Positions 13,766 to 27,600 of a stretch of 64,000 nt of DNA are shown here, piece by piece. The stretch spans positions 14,854,001 through 14,918,000 of the forward strand of contig NC_092475.1 in the NCBI RefSeq assembly GCF_047495875.1, given 5' to 3'. Positions within the stretch are counted from its first letter, which is position 1. Each line of letters starts with the position of its first letter. This DNA comes from Pithys albifrons albifrons. Its lineage: Eukaryota; Chordata; Aves; Passeriformes; Thamnophilidae. A model generated the notes under the pieces. The model searched no databases, was not told where the DNA came from, and saw only the letters and a list, made by a program, of their open reading frames with translations. Both the position numbers and the translations under genes were made by a program.

Positions 13766-16700
13766 TTTGCAAGACCGTATTAACTGTCCAATCTATCCTT
13801 GGCCTTGCCAAGAAAGGTGCAAACCAGATCACTCTGTCATGCAGATACTGGGGTGAGAGGAGAAACCAACAACCAGATTTATAAGCCTTCACAAATCTGG
13901 TGTGAATAATCACCACTGCAACTCAGGGTTTTCACCACGGCCCTGCCCACCAGAAGGGTGCCAGATCCATCACAATGTTACTACTGAGAGCTGATCTCAC
14001 ACCGAGGTGTTGCAGCCCTGGGTAGGCTGAGTGGAATGACAGCAAAGCCAATGCCAGCTAATGGGACAGCCTGTTCTTTAAGGTGCTGCTGTCATGGTGA
14101 GAAGTTCAGCCAATGCCCAAAGGCTGAACAGTGATGTTTGTCAGACCATTTTGATTCCTCTTGCCCAACTTCAGCTGTCCAGAGCTTTGATGTTCAGCTC
14201 ACATTGTCAGCTCATCCCTTTCCCACCTAGGAGGGATGTTTGAAGTCAGTTTTTAGCTCTCTGGACAAGCCCATCTCTCCCTTGTGTAGATGACAGGCTT
14301 CCACTAGATGATTAGTAAGCTTAAGTTAAGCTGGCAGGAATTAGAGCTTTCCTCTTTGGCACTTTTTTTAATGTTGCCATTTAAAACTCTCTGCAAAATG
14401 TTCAAAGCAAAAATACAATCTTTCCAGGGGCTGAGAAAAGCTGGTTTCCCTTCTTACAAAGAAATTGTCTTTTATGCAAAGGAAGTTCCTGGCATACGAA
14501 GCCACTCAGAGAAACCTGGAGTGCAGTTTATTCTCTCCCCTCTCTGAAGCCAAAGAAGAAAACTGATCACTCAGGCTCCAGTTTTGATCCAGATCACTGC
14601 TAAGCTCCATAAAAGACCACAAACCTCATGCTGTTAGTCAGCTGCAGAAAGACTGGAAGATACCTACCTAGGAAAAGCTTTTGTTTTCCAAGCTAGTAAA
14701 TAAAAGTAGCACCTTTCTCACAGTGATCTATAAAAACAGCAACACCCTTCAATTTAAGGGCAGCTTTTACTCATGAATGCTGAAGGAAAAAAGTACCAAC
14801 TCATGGGGCCCACACAAACTAAAGTCATATGTATCTTTCCATTGGCAAAACCAAACCCTGGCAGGTGTTCTAAGCAATAAATTGCAACAGAAGGCAACTT
14901 GGAAAAGAAGAGGCAAAATCAACACAAGTGTTTGTAAATAACCCCAGTATGTGAGTATGTAAATGTGGACCTCACAGGAAACCCAAACCCAGTAATAATT
15001 ACACTGTAACTACTGCTGTGCAAGGTCTGTAGAACAAGAGAACACAGTGTGGCACAGAAATGGTTGTCTATAAGGAAGTAAATCAGGACAGCTTGGCCAA
15101 AATAAGTGGTGGGTGAAAATTATCCCTCTGGGACATGGGCTGGGATAGATCCCATAGGAATAGGGAGCCTCTCTGAGCATGCAAGCCATCACACAGGGCC
15201 CTGATGAGATCTGAGAGCAATGCACAGTTGTGGTCTCCCAAATGCAAAAGCACTGCATTAGTTTTGAAGAGTTGCCAAGAAGGACTGTAGGGTGTCTCAG
15301 GAATCAGAACACCTATTTTGTACAGTGAGACTGAAAAGGGAGTGGCTTGTTTACCCCCAAAAATATCATCATTGCACAATTCCAGCAGGGCACACAAAAA
15401 GTGCCCAAACCAGCATCTGTTTGCAGGAACAAAGATGAATCATCCCTGATCTGGCTCAGTCTTAAACAGAATGTTTCATGAAATTCTGTGATGCAACATT
15501 CCCAGGTTGTATTAATCACCTAAATGATCAGCGTGGGTGCCCCACAAAGGCAGCTGTCAATGGGGCACAGAAGTTCCAGCAGCAGCTCTCAGCTGCCTTG
15601 TGGGCTCCATTAGATCTGCACCTTTCATAGGGTAACAAAAAGCTGGAGGTTTGCAGGGCAGGCAGTGGCAAAGGTCCCATCAGAGCTGCATTTGCTGCTC
15701 CCTGTGTGGACCAACAGCCACTTCACTGTCCCTCTGTCGTGCTGCTGGTGGTACCACAGCAGGAGATATTCAAACTTCAGTACATTAATCTGCTCCCAGG
15801 TCTCAGTACATCAAGCCCTCTGTGTATCTTCCTACCAGACCACTTGCAGAACCAAGGAATTTTGGGAAGAAAGGATAGCAGGTAAAACCTCCAATGCTGC
15901 AAAAACTGCCATCAGTTTGGGGCAGACACCAGGACAGAGGACATCAGATTTATGCCTCCCAGAAAAAACCAAAACCAAATTGTTGCTGAACCAAGCAAGC
16001 CAAAGTTTTCTCAGAGTCTTCTGGTTTGTGTCCTTCCAGCTCTCTGCTGGAAGTCTCTGTTCAGCTCAGTATCATTCTCTGATAGCTCTGAGACCTTCTC
16101 TCTGTTGTGTTTTTGTCCCTCCCTGCCCCTTCACTGCTGCTCAGAAAGCAGCTGACTGTGCTGCCTAACTTGGAGCTGCACAGCACATGCTGCCACGTCT
16201 CAAACTACTGCCTGTTCAAAACTCACCCCAGCCTGGGGCTCTTTAACCTTTCCCTGACTTTCACAAAGCTTGTAGGAATCCTGAGGATTTTAAGAATCTG
16301 CTCCTGTGTCTCATTTGGCTGAAAGCAGCTCCAGAAGTTCCCGCCAGACAAAAGGCAGCACCAAAGTGTGTGTGTGCTACTGCAGCTCCCCAAAGGCCAG
16401 CCCTAACCCCCCAGACTGGCACCAGTCTGTGGACAGATACACAGACACTGGCACTGAACCCTCCCATATTTGCCCTACACATCTGATGTGCTGAGGGGTT
16501 TGAATGTGTGAATGAGCTTAGGAACTTGCCTCCATGGCTAGCCCCAGGATCTCCTCCTGGAGAAACACTGGAGGAAATCTATGCTCCAGAAAAAAACAGT
16601 TTTATTTGTCAGTAATTATTCTTTGACCTTTCTTTTTAGTTGGGTTTGCACTCCAATCACCACAGAACAACTGCAGTGGCATCAAATCTCATTCTTGCTG

Positions 16701-18080
16701 CTGTTAGAGATTATCTGAGTCTTCCCAGGGGTGCATCAGATGGTGCTGGAAAGCACATGGCACAGCTCAGCCTGGCAAAGTCAGCATCTCAGAGCAGTGC
16801 AGCCTTTGCCACACAGCTGTATGTCAATTATTCAGCAAAGCAGCAAGGGCAGGCAATGGCTGTCAGTTCCTTTGGATCAAACCTGTCACTAGGAGAGCAA
16901 TCAGGACTGGAAAAAAGCATTCCTGATCAGAAAACTCAAGAGAACATGGTTAACAGCTGAAAAAAAAAAAAGAATTGGCATTTCTGACTTCCTATTTAGA
17001 GACATCTGCAAAATAAATTACCTTGAATGAATTCACCCTGATCTATGAGAGGGTGAGCCAAGCCTGGTCAGCCCCGGGGCCACCAAGTTGCAGGGCCAGC
17101 CAGTGCCACACTCACAGCAACCAGCTCTGCCACCACAACCCGTGCCTTGGTGCAGCAGCCTGGGGGCAAAGAAGTTGCCCCACGACAGACCAAACACTGG
17201 AGTCCCCTTGTGGCTTCAGGGCCAGACCTGTTGGCCCGTGGCAGCAGAAGGGACCACACCTGAGAAAAGCCCTGCAAAGGCAGCAGCTGAACCCCAGCAA
17301 GGGAGTGAGCACAGCAGGGAACACTGTCTGGACCACCTAAAGCTGGTGTTTGTAGCATAAAGGGCTTCATGCTGTTCAAAGCAGCCAGAAAGTGCTGTGA
17401 GGGACCACCCAAACCCACCGGTGGCAATCAGGGGCAGGGACATCACGTGATGGTGACAGCAAAGACATTTATTAATTATTTCAGCAGGTTTTCATATCTT
17501 TTACACAATAGGCTGCAATTGTTCATTTAGGTCATGTGTCCTTGCTTCTAGCTACAATATCATAATACTTTTACCTATTAGCAACATTAATTCTTTTTGT
17601 TCCTTGTTCAAATCCTTCTTTCTTCCCCAGGGAACTGCTCCTCCTTACTTTTCCCATGGCTTGTATCCCATCAGGGTAACAATGCCCATTTCCTGCTGTT
17701 TTCCCGTGTCAGGAATCCCTGTCCCCACGGTCTGTGCAGCCCAGGCAGCAGCGTGTGCTGGGCCAGCCGGGCCTGCAGGGGCTGTCACAGGCCCCCAGCC
17801 TGTCCCCCCTCCACAGCACAGCCCTGGAGCTGCCAAATCCCGTGGGAATGTCGGGACTTGGGCATTTGTGACAAACCCAGCACACTCACCAAATCCTATT
17901 TTCAATTACTTGAAAAATTATCTTCACAAACTATACGGAATGTGTTTTTATTGTCCCTCAGCTTTGTAAGAGACGTCTTCCTTCCACTTGTCTCCATGCA
18001 GATGAAGGGTTGTAAAGGCTGGTTTTGTGCGGGTTTCTGTGAACGGGCCGTTCACACCCAGCGATGGGGATGGAGCAACA
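13766..18080. other. Intergenic region upstream of PIGU, no gene recognised
   Basis: I find no supported exon between the solo LTR and the CpG island. The open frames here, including one of 167 codons at 15,665-16,168, look like chance. A short A-run lies near 16,961. The base composition rises abruptly in GC at about 18,080, where the island starts. Confidence 0.5.
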
Positions 18081-18532
18081 GCACAGCTGGGAAGGGACGG
18101 GGGTGTGGAGCCTCCCCCGAGCGCCGGAGCTGCTGCACCCCCCGGCCTGCCGAGCCCCCGGGCCCAGCCGGCGCCCTGGGCTACGCCTGGGGAATAGAGA
18201 ACAGCATGAGGGGCTTTCCAACAGCTCCGCAGCCGCTGAGCCGCCAGGCCCCGCCGCAGCCGCCCCAGCGCACGGGCGGACAGGGCCGCGTCGGGTGCAC
18301 GGCGCGCGGAAGGGGCCGGGAGGAGCCCGCTGGCACTCCAGGACAGACACGCGGCCGATCTGTGGCCGAGAAGCGGCGATGCCGTGAGGCGATGCCGTGA
18401 GGCGATGCCGGGGGCGGACAAAGGGACACCCGGCCCGCCGCTCCCCCTGCCGCGGCCTGCGCGCTCTGGCCAAGCTCATTCCCCCGCGGCCGCCGTAGCC
18501 CCGCGCGGTGACGGGAGGCGGCGGCGCGGGGG

Positions 18533-18549
18533 CTGCTGGGACATGTAGT
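18533..18549 (-). promoter_or_regulatory. ZNF143/STAF-type promoter element
   Basis: On the minus strand the site reads ACTACATGTCCCAGCAG, a close match to the ACTACAnnTCCCAGCAT consensus bound by ZNF143 (STAF) near transcription starts of housekeeping genes. It lies about 90 bp before the PIGU start codon. An inverted CCAAT box (ATTGG, 18,570-18,574), a possible NF-Y site, is about 20 bp closer to the gene. Confidence 0.7.
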
Positions 18550-18636
18550 CCTGGCGGGCGGGCCGCTGCATTGGCGGCGCGTTGCGCGGGGCCACGCGGG
18601 AACTACGGGCGGCGGAGGCGCGGGGCGCGCGCAGGC

Positions 18637-21600
18637 ATGGCGGCCCCCTTGGTGCTGGTGGTGCTGGCGGCCGTGACGGTCCGCGCCGCGCTCTTCCGCT
18701 CCAGCCTCGCCGCCTTCATCGCCGAGCGCGTCGAGGTGGCGTCCCCGCTGAACGCCTGGAAGCGAGGTGAGGCCCGGCGAGCCCGGGCCGGGTGCCACTG
18801 GCCGGGCGGGCGGGCCGGGCCGGGAGCGGGCACAGCTCCGCCGGGAGCAGCCGGCGGGACTCCGGGCGGGCCGGGCCGGGAGCGGGCACAGCTCCGCCGG
18901 GAGCAGCCGGCGGGACTCCGGGCGGGCCGGGCAGGGAGCGGGCACAGCTCCGCCGGGAGCAGCCGGCGGGACTCCGGGCGGGCCGGGCCGGGAGCGGGCA
19001 CAGCTCCGCCGGGAGCAGCCGGCGGGACCGGGCTGGCCGGGCAGGGAGCGGGCACAGCTCCGCCGGGAGCAGCCGGCGGGACTCCGGGCGGACGGGCAGG
19101 GAGCGGGCACAGCTCCGCCGGGAGCAGCCGGCGGGACTCCGGGCGGGCCGGGCCGGGCCGGGCCGGGAGCGGGCACAGCTCCGCCGGGAGCAGCCGGCGG
19201 GACTCCGAGCGGGCCGGGCCGGGAGCGGGCACAGCTCCGCCGGGAGCAGCCGGCGGGACTCCGGGCGGACGGGCAGGGAGCGGGCACAGCTCCGCCGGGA
19301 GCAGCCGGCGGGACCGGGCTGGGCACTGTCCCCGCCGCGTGTGGGCACCGCGGTTGTGTCACAGAATGCGCGAGTGGCAAACCCCGCCGTGCCCGCGGCC
19401 TCGCCGAGCCGCTGTCGGTGCGCTCTGCCTGCACTCCGACTTGTGGCTCCCGGCCTGGGCAGCGCTACCCGTGCCGTCCTTTCCCTTGTGCCGTTTATGG
19501 CCCCACACGTTGTTGCCAACACGATCCAAATTCACTTCTGAAGGCTGAGGTACAGTGCAATTGGGTCTCTTCAGTGGCCTTCCTCCCTGTGGCATCTGAG
19601 CCCATCAGGAACTTTAATTCTTTTAGAATACAGGCCTTTGAGAAAATAATACCCAGCTATTAAACAGGTAAAAGTATTTGCAGTTTTGGGGTGGAAAAGA
19701 GTGGCCTAGAGTAATAAAGGTCAAAAGTACAAATGCCTTTGGTGACCTGAGGCCTCTGCTCCAGTGCATGTAGCATTTCACACAACTGAGTCTTTTTAAA
19801 TCTTCCCTTGGAGCATCAAGGTCGGCATCTGGCTAGTCAGGAGAGCAGCCAGGCTCACCTCAGAGCCTGGGCTGGCACCACATGGCAAGTTTGTGGCAGT
19901 CAGAATTGACTTCTCCAGCATTTCTCTGAACTGAGGGCCTCTTGTTGCTCCCTGTGGTCTCCTGTGTGTTTTCCTCCAAGCAAATGGGCTGTTTTCCTTG
20001 GCTGCTTTCACTGCACATGCTGCTCATCCCCAGGGAACCTTTATGCCCAGGAAGGTGGAGATCCTGTGGGAAGGTATGCACGTGTATTGCAGTGCAAGGT
20101 GTAATTCCATGATTGTGAAGAAGCTGAGTTAAGGCTGTGAAATGTCAGGAATTTTCAAAAACAGATAAAGCTTTTAGCTTTGTGTGGTGATACATGTTCA
20201 TTTCTGTTCTTCCATGATGATTTTGGACATTTTAGACCTCTCTACATCTAACTAGGCAAAGCAGCTCAAATTCTGTATTATTTTGTGGTTTGTCCTCTCA
20301 GAATTAATATTTCTCCAGCACAGGTGCCATGTATCACCTCATAGGTGACTCAAAATCAGGAAATATCATACCTGTGATTTATGTAGAGTTAAGTGCAAAG
20401 CTGGAACAATTAAACAGGTTCTGAGTGCCTGTGCAAGGCAGAGCTGGGAGAGAATCAATCCTAGCTGGCCGTTGGCTCCATGAGGTTTGGTGTCATCCAT
20501 TCAATTTGAGATTCTTACCAGTGTGGGTGTTTTAAAAACAGGTTTTCCCATCATGAGATGTCTCCCTTCCCCCATGACAGGGTTCTAATGCAGGTGTTCT
20601 GTCTGTGTTTCAGTGGTTGAAGGATTAGCTCTGCTGGATTTAGGGGTCTCGCCGTATTCTGGAGCTGTTTTCCATGAGGTTGGTTTGCATCCTTCCTTTT
20701 AAATGTGATATTCAAGTGGCACATGTCTTGGTCTTGCAGCTCATGGGCTGGCCAAGGCTGGGGACCTGTCTTGTCCCGAAGGCTTCAGAGAACCTGAACT
20801 CCTGTATTGTCTGTGCAACAGTTACAGTGACCAGTATCTCACTGTGCAGGTGATGCACTTCGGTGTTTGTTACCACCTATAGAAAGTCTGTCAGAGTGCT
20901 CTGTAGTGAGTGAAACACTCTGCTCACATCCAGATGGGGAGCAGGAAGACACAGTGTCACTGTGGGTCTGATACAAGGTACTGGGTAACAGCAGCTGGAG
21001 TTTCTGCATCGGCAGAAATATTAAGATGAGCACAAGCAGGCAGGTTATTTATTCCTTGCCATGCAAATGCCTCATTCCTACAAAATCACTTAAGCATCTG
21101 TGGGCTTTTGTGTGCTCAAGTGGTCTTGTTGGTGTGAAGGTACCTGGGGTGAGGCAGGTACTTTGTATTCCTCTGAAAACTGGTTTCTTTTTGATAAATT
21201 CACCTTCTCTAGACATGATTTTCTCCCATACTGTGAAATACTTTCCCATACTTATTTAGACATTATTTAGAAAGTATTTCAAAAGAAATCTGTTTTCTCA
21301 CAGTGAAGACTGAATTTACAGCATGTAAATGTAGCACTTCCATATTAAGCTTTTGTGTAACAGGAATAATTCAAAAACATGTTTTTCCTCTTACTTTAAA
21401 AGGGAAAAGCTGTGGGAGTAAGAGTATGATAGAACTGTAATCCTACTGCTTTATGTTTTTGACATGCTTTCTTGTTTTTTTCATTATAAAACACTAATCT
21501 AAACAACAGGCTCAACAGTGAAACCAGCTAGATAGGAAATCTTTCAAAAGTACCTGCAGACAATCTGGAAAAATAGATTCTCTAGGAAAAAAAATTCTAA

Positions 21601-24600
21601 AGCTAATCTTTGTATGCTTTCTATTGTAAGTCTACCACTTGTAGCAGAATTGAAAAGTAGGAATAAAATACAATTTTTGAAGTGGAAGGTGTCTTTTATT
21701 GTGTGTTGAGAGCTTTGCAAGGACAAAGGCCAGTAAGTGTGCTTTGATTAACCACTTTGCTCTGAAGTACCAGCATTGGAGAAGAGGCCAAAGAAAATTA
21801 CTTTTGGCAGTGTCTTGTAGCACTAAGTGATGTCTTTTATCTGGACAGTATTTGACATGGATTTCCCTTCTGTTCTCTTTTAGACCCCACTGATAATCTA
21901 TCTCTTTCACTTCCTGATTGAATATGCTGAGCTGGTGTTCATGGTAAGTGCTCCAGGAAAGCTCCTCCTGGAATGCCCCATTCAGGGAAGGGCTGAGTGT
22001 GCCTTTCAGTCCTGCAGGAACTGGAGACCTTCAGCCTCCCTGTAGCTCAGATTCCTGCTGAGCTCACAGTTTCATTAGAAAGGCAGCTTTGCCTTTACAA
22101 ACCCACTATTCAGGCTTTTCCCTTCTTGTACATATTCCTTATCTTTTGTGAGTTCTTGCTTAGATAAGTGTCCCCCCAGAGCAATAGGAAGGTGTCATTT
22201 CAGGTTTCAAAGCTTGCCTCTTACAGGTAACAGAATACTTTGTCCTCCCAGCCTAATCCTTACACTGCTGTTTCTTACTCTACCCACTGTCAAACCCCAG
22301 GCCTGCAAAGAGCACAAATGGGTTCATTGTCCAAATGTCTCTTGCAAATCGTTCTTCAAGTTCTGCATAATTCAGGACAGAAATCCTGTAGCTGGCTGCT
22401 GTCCCCAGGAGCCCTCCAGGCAGGGCTCCTGTAGAGGTAACAGTCCTCTGCCTTGGGCTGGTGCTGGTTGTTCAGGTGACTGTGCTGCTGCCTGGCAGGT
22501 TTGGGACAGCTCAAGGCACTGTTGGGCTGGATTAAAGGCCAGAGGGCTGAACCAGCTGGGCACTGCCCTAGTGCTGCCTGTGCTCTGGCTGGGCCAGGGG
22601 TTCTCTCTGTTACCCTCTCTTGCTTCAGTTTCTTTCCTCTTGATCCCCCATTCTCTTGTAAATATTTGGTGCAGTTCATACCCTCAGGATGCAGCAGTGG
22701 TGTGTGAGGGCACTGTACAAATCAGCAATCCAGTGTTTTTAAAGCTTGTGTTTTCTTCCCCTGAGCTGAGTCAGATTAGTGTGAGGATAAGAAAAGGTTT
22801 TTTGAGTTAGGAAAGTTTTGAGGTTACAGGCTAGGCCTTGTAGCTTTGTGGTACAGAGAGGAGAACACTGAAACTTAATTAGTCCTGTGAGAAAAAACAG
22901 CAGGCTAGCAAAACCAAAGTGAGATAAGAAGGTTTGGGGAGAAGCTATCCATGAGAAAGGAATGTTGGAGAGATAAATTTCTCACGGGAGAGAGAACATC
23001 TGGGCAAAGAGTGACATCCAATTAGGAGCTGTAATAAGGTTTATAGACACTGTGATACAACCTATAGAACTTGGCTGTGGGTGGGATTTGACAATATATA
23101 TTGTGTAATTTGGAGTTAGAGTGTATCTCCTTTCTTTTTCTTTCTTGCTCTGCTTTTTCTTTTATTTTTCTTCATGGAGTGATTTAATAAAATATCTCGT
23201 GTGTGACACCTGCCAGCTGTGTCCCCTTCTTTTGGTGCCACAATTTCAAGCCAGACTACCATAGATTAGAGTCCTTATTCCATACTGACCAATATCTTTT
23301 TATCATTTGCTTATTTTGCTTAGTTTGTTTATCCCTTGGTTTTTTAGATAACTGATGTGCTGACTGCTGTTGCCCTTTACTTGGCCATCCAGGACTTCAA
23401 CAAAGTTGTGGTAAGCTGAATTCCCAGTGTTGCTGGTCCTCTTCTGGCAGCAAATATAATTGTCTTGTACCAACGAAAACATACACCAGAGGATGCAGTA
23501 TTGGGTCCTTGTTCAGTGAATCTGGTCAGATTTTATTATAAACATGAGGACTGAAGGTGGGGAACAACTGAGGTATTTTAAGTTTTATTGTGACACTATT
23601 ACAGCATGAAACAAATTAGCATCTCAGTCTACACACTGATGATCACAGCAGAGTACAATCTTCTACAGCCTGAATGTTCTGCCTTGGAGGGGCTCTCTGT
23701 GCACACAGTGTGAGGGAACACACAGACCAGACATGTGTAAAGGAAGACATAAAGCTGTCCAAGGATGCTGAGTTGACATAAATCATGGAAATGAGCATGG
23801 TTAAAGTCTGACACCAAATATTACTTGTTTCCTTCAAATTGTAAGTACCTGTGTTTGGAGATGAGTGATTCCTCCCAGCTCTCTTCCACAGGTAGCTCAA
23901 AGAACATTTTGTGTAAGCAGTGCTGTGCCCTCTGCAATTCCAGAGGGTCAGGGATTCACTATCAACATAACAGGGAGGCTACATTTCCTACAACATCTGA
24001 TTAGTCTCCCATCCAGCTACATGCTTGCCCTTGTCCTCTGACTTGGAGATTGAAGAAATAAATCACAGTAGAACTGCAAACATGTAACAATCCCACATGT
24101 GAGTTACTTTCCTGGTTGAGAATTCACTGCCAGCCTCTCTGTCCTGGCTCGCCATGACATGCTTCCATAGCTTCCTATTGCCCATTTCTCTTTTGTCTCC
24201 ATGGAGAGCCTCATAGAACAAGATGGAGTAAAGAGAGATTTGGCCTGGAGGTATCTATCTTCAAAGTAACAAAGACTGCATGCTTCTGGGTCTTTGGTTT
24301 TCAGGGACTTGTGTGTTGAACAGTGAATTTATGAAGTCAACATTTCTTTAGACATCCAGACAGACTGACAGTGTTGAACTCTCATGTGGTGAAGTCACTC
24401 TCAGCTCTGTCAAGAGCTAGACACAAGTAATTAAGGAAGTTCAAATAAGGAGGCATTTTCTAGTTTCTCTTGACTCTCACTTCAGTTGTCAAGTATTTGG
24501 GAAAAGAGTGGGGTTTTTTTGTTTGTACAGCTCCTCATGTAACATGAGTTTTGGCTTACCTGGGGCTCAGATATGCTCTACAGTATCAGAAACCCCAAAT

Positions 24601-27600
24601 AATTGGCTAAGTAATATGAAATAGAATTACACAGGTAATATAAAATAGTGGCTTTCCTCTTCTGACAGTCTTTGATGATTCTCCTTTGTTCAGTTCAAAA
24701 AGCAGAAGCTCCTGATAGAGCTGGATAAATATGCACCAGATGTGGCTGAGCTCATCCAGACGCCCGTGGAGATGCACTACATCCCCCTCAAGGTAGCACT
24801 GTTGTAAGTATTGCTCTTGGAGGTTGCAGTGGGCTTTTATTTTTCTCATTTGGAGATTCAACATTTGTTGAAGGGTTTTTTTCCCCAGAAATTCTAAATT
24901 TCCTATTGGCCCTGAATACTCAGCTTGAAAGTGAAAAGCAGGTGCATTTGCACGTTGTTTGTTGCCAGCAAGTAAATTCACTCAGGCTCAGCAGCATTAA
25001 GGTCGTTCATTTGGTAGCAAGAACATTATGTCTGCACAGGTCACATTCCCACTTATTTTGCCTATATGCTGATGTTATCAAAATTGATTCCATGCCTTCC
25101 AAATGGTGTCTTTTCAGAAAAATGAGGAGCGTTTTTGAGCAGTGGGACAAAAGGTTTGCTGACTATCACAACTTGGATGTCCCAAATTGCTTATTACAGT
25201 TCAAAGATATTTTCAGGTTGTCATCTTATTAATGTCATGTCTTGTTGTTCCTCTGTGTGCTGAACATTTTATTTCAGAAGACTTCAACTAGAATAAATAA
25301 TATACAAGCAACATACCTACTATTAATTTTTTCAGTGGTGTTTTGACACAGAGAAATCATCTGAATTATTCTGTGTCAGAGAGAATTCTCCATTAGATAA
25401 GTTGTTATTTTTTCTTATTTTTATATGAATTTTTTAAATGTCTGTGCTGGTTTGAAGGTGAACCAGCAGGGGAAATGAACTCACCACGAGAGAGATTATA
25501 AGTCAGAGCTAAAATTTAATAATAATATTACAATAACAACACTGACACACAAGGGAAATTGCTTTCAACTCACAATACCCCAGCAGTATAACCCAGTGTC
25601 CTGGGGCACAAACCCAAGGGGGTTTGTTTGCCCTTGTGCTGAGACCCCTGTGGCTCCCCCAAGTCCAGAGCAAAAGGAAAAGAAAAACCTGTTGGTGCAG
25701 GCGAGGGCTGTGGTCTGGGCGAGAGCGGGGATCTCCTCCTGTCAAGGTCCTGCTGCTCCTCTGGATCCGACAAGAAGTTCCCGAGGTCTTCTTACCCACC
25801 CCTTATGTACCCTCAGGGAGCTCTCAGTCCCTCCCCCTGGGTGGGGACTCACACAATGGGTGATTAACTCTGGGAGCCAGGGGGTGTTGAACTGTTGATG
25901 GCCCATTAGCAGCTCCGCCCCCCTCAGGCTGGGTGTGAAGTGATAATGGCTCCCTGGGCAGCTGCTGCTAATGGCCCATTGACCTTGGGGAATGAATAGA
26001 GGGGGTAGAATACACAGCTTTGATCACCCTCACACAGGGTTAGCTGGTCCCTCCTGCTGAACTAGGACATTATCCACCCCTTATTCTACTCCATCTAGTC
26101 ATTCCCAAATTAATTCCCTTTTTACCTATACATATATATACACATATATACGATGAAACATTACAAACTCTTCTCGCTCAAAATTAGGTCCCCTTGTGGT
26201 ACACATCGTGTTTCTCCATCTTTTTGCATTACCCACCAAGTGCAACCAGGTCCTTGAGCAAACACAATCCCTCGGATGGGTTTGCCTTTGTTTGAGGTGG
26301 GACTCACCCAAACAGTCTTTCCTAACATACCTCTCATATGGACCACAGGGACTTTATCTCCATCTACAGTATTCAAGAGTTCTGATTGGGCAGGGCCAGC
26401 TCGATTGATGGAGCCCCGGGTGTTGACCAACCAGGTGGCCTTTGCCAAATGCAGCTCCCAGTGTTTGAAAGTTCCCCCACCCAACGCCTTCAAGGTTGTT
26501 TTCAGCAGTCCATTACATCGCTCAACTTTCCCGGCAGCTGGAGCATGGTAGGGGATATGATACACCCACTCAATGCCGTGCTCTCTGGCCCAGGTGTCTA
26601 TGAGGCTGTTCTTGAAGTGGGTGCCGTTGTCAGACTCTATTCTCTCTGGGGTGCCGTGTCTCCACAGGACTTGTTTCTCAAGGCCCAGGATGGTATTCCG
26701 GGCAGTGGCGTGAGATACGGGGTATGTTTCCAGCCATCCAGTGGTTGCCTCTACCATGGTCAGCACATAGCGCTTGCCTTGGCGTGTTTGGGGAAGTGTG
26801 ATGTAGTCAACTTGCCAGGCTTCCCCATACCTGTATTTCGACCATCGTCCACCATACCATAGAGGCTTCACCCGCTTGGCCTGCTTGATGGCAGCACATG
26901 TGTCACAGTCATGGATAACCTGTGAGACACTGTCCATGGTTAGATCCACCCCTCGGTCACGAGCCCATCTGTATGTCGCATCTCTGCCCTGATGACCAGA
27001 GGCATCATGGGCCCATCGGGCTAGAAACAATTCACCTTTATGCTGCCAATCCAGATCTACCTGAGAGACTTCAATCCTGGCAGCTCGATCCACCTGCTCG
27101 TTGTTACGATGCTCCTCATTAGCCCGGCTCTTGGGTACATGAGCATCTACGTGACGGACCTTCACACTCAGCTTCTCTACCCGAGCAGCGATGTCCTGCC
27201 ACATCTCAGCCGCCCAGATGGGTTTCCCTTTGCGCTGCCAGCCGGCCTTTCTCCAACGCTCCAGCCATCCCCACAGAGCACTGGCCACCATCCACGAGTC
27301 AGTGTAAAGGTAGAGTCTTGGCCACTTCTCTCGTTCAGCGATATCCAAAGCCAGCTGAACAGCTTTCAGCTCTGCAACCTGACTTGATCCACCTTGTCCT
27401 TCAGTCGCTTCTGCAACTCGACGTGTAGGACTCCATACAGCTGCTTTCCATTTCCGGCTTGTCCCTACAATGCGGCAAGAGCCATCTGTGAAGAGAGCAT
27501 ATCGCTTCTCTTCTGGCAGCTGGTTATATGGTGGGGCCTCCTCAGCTTGTGTCACCTGCTCCTCTTCTTCTTCAGAGGACAATCCGAAACTCTCACCTTC

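Larger units (their letters stand above)
18080..19480. promoter_or_regulatory. CpG island over the PIGU promoter and first exon
   Basis: GC and CpG density rise sharply compared with both flanks and fall again after about 19,480. The island includes the promoter, exon 1 and the repeat-filled start of intron 1. No TATA box is seen, as is usual for a broadly expressed gene with this type of promoter. A small repeat of 'gcgatgccgtgag' occurs about three times near 18,375-18,410. Confidence 0.85.

Noticed and set aside
18181..19663. Long open frames of up to about 417 codons on both strands over the PIGU CpG island
   Set aside because: They are produced by the GC-rich 56-bp minisatellite, which lacks stops in several frames. 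The proteins are simple repeats of Gly, Arg, Ala and Pro and overlap each other on both strands.
26100..26160. A remnant env gene between pol and the 3' LTR
   Set aside because: Only about 90 bp is present in both copies, mostly a TA-rich microsatellite and the purine-rich primer tract.
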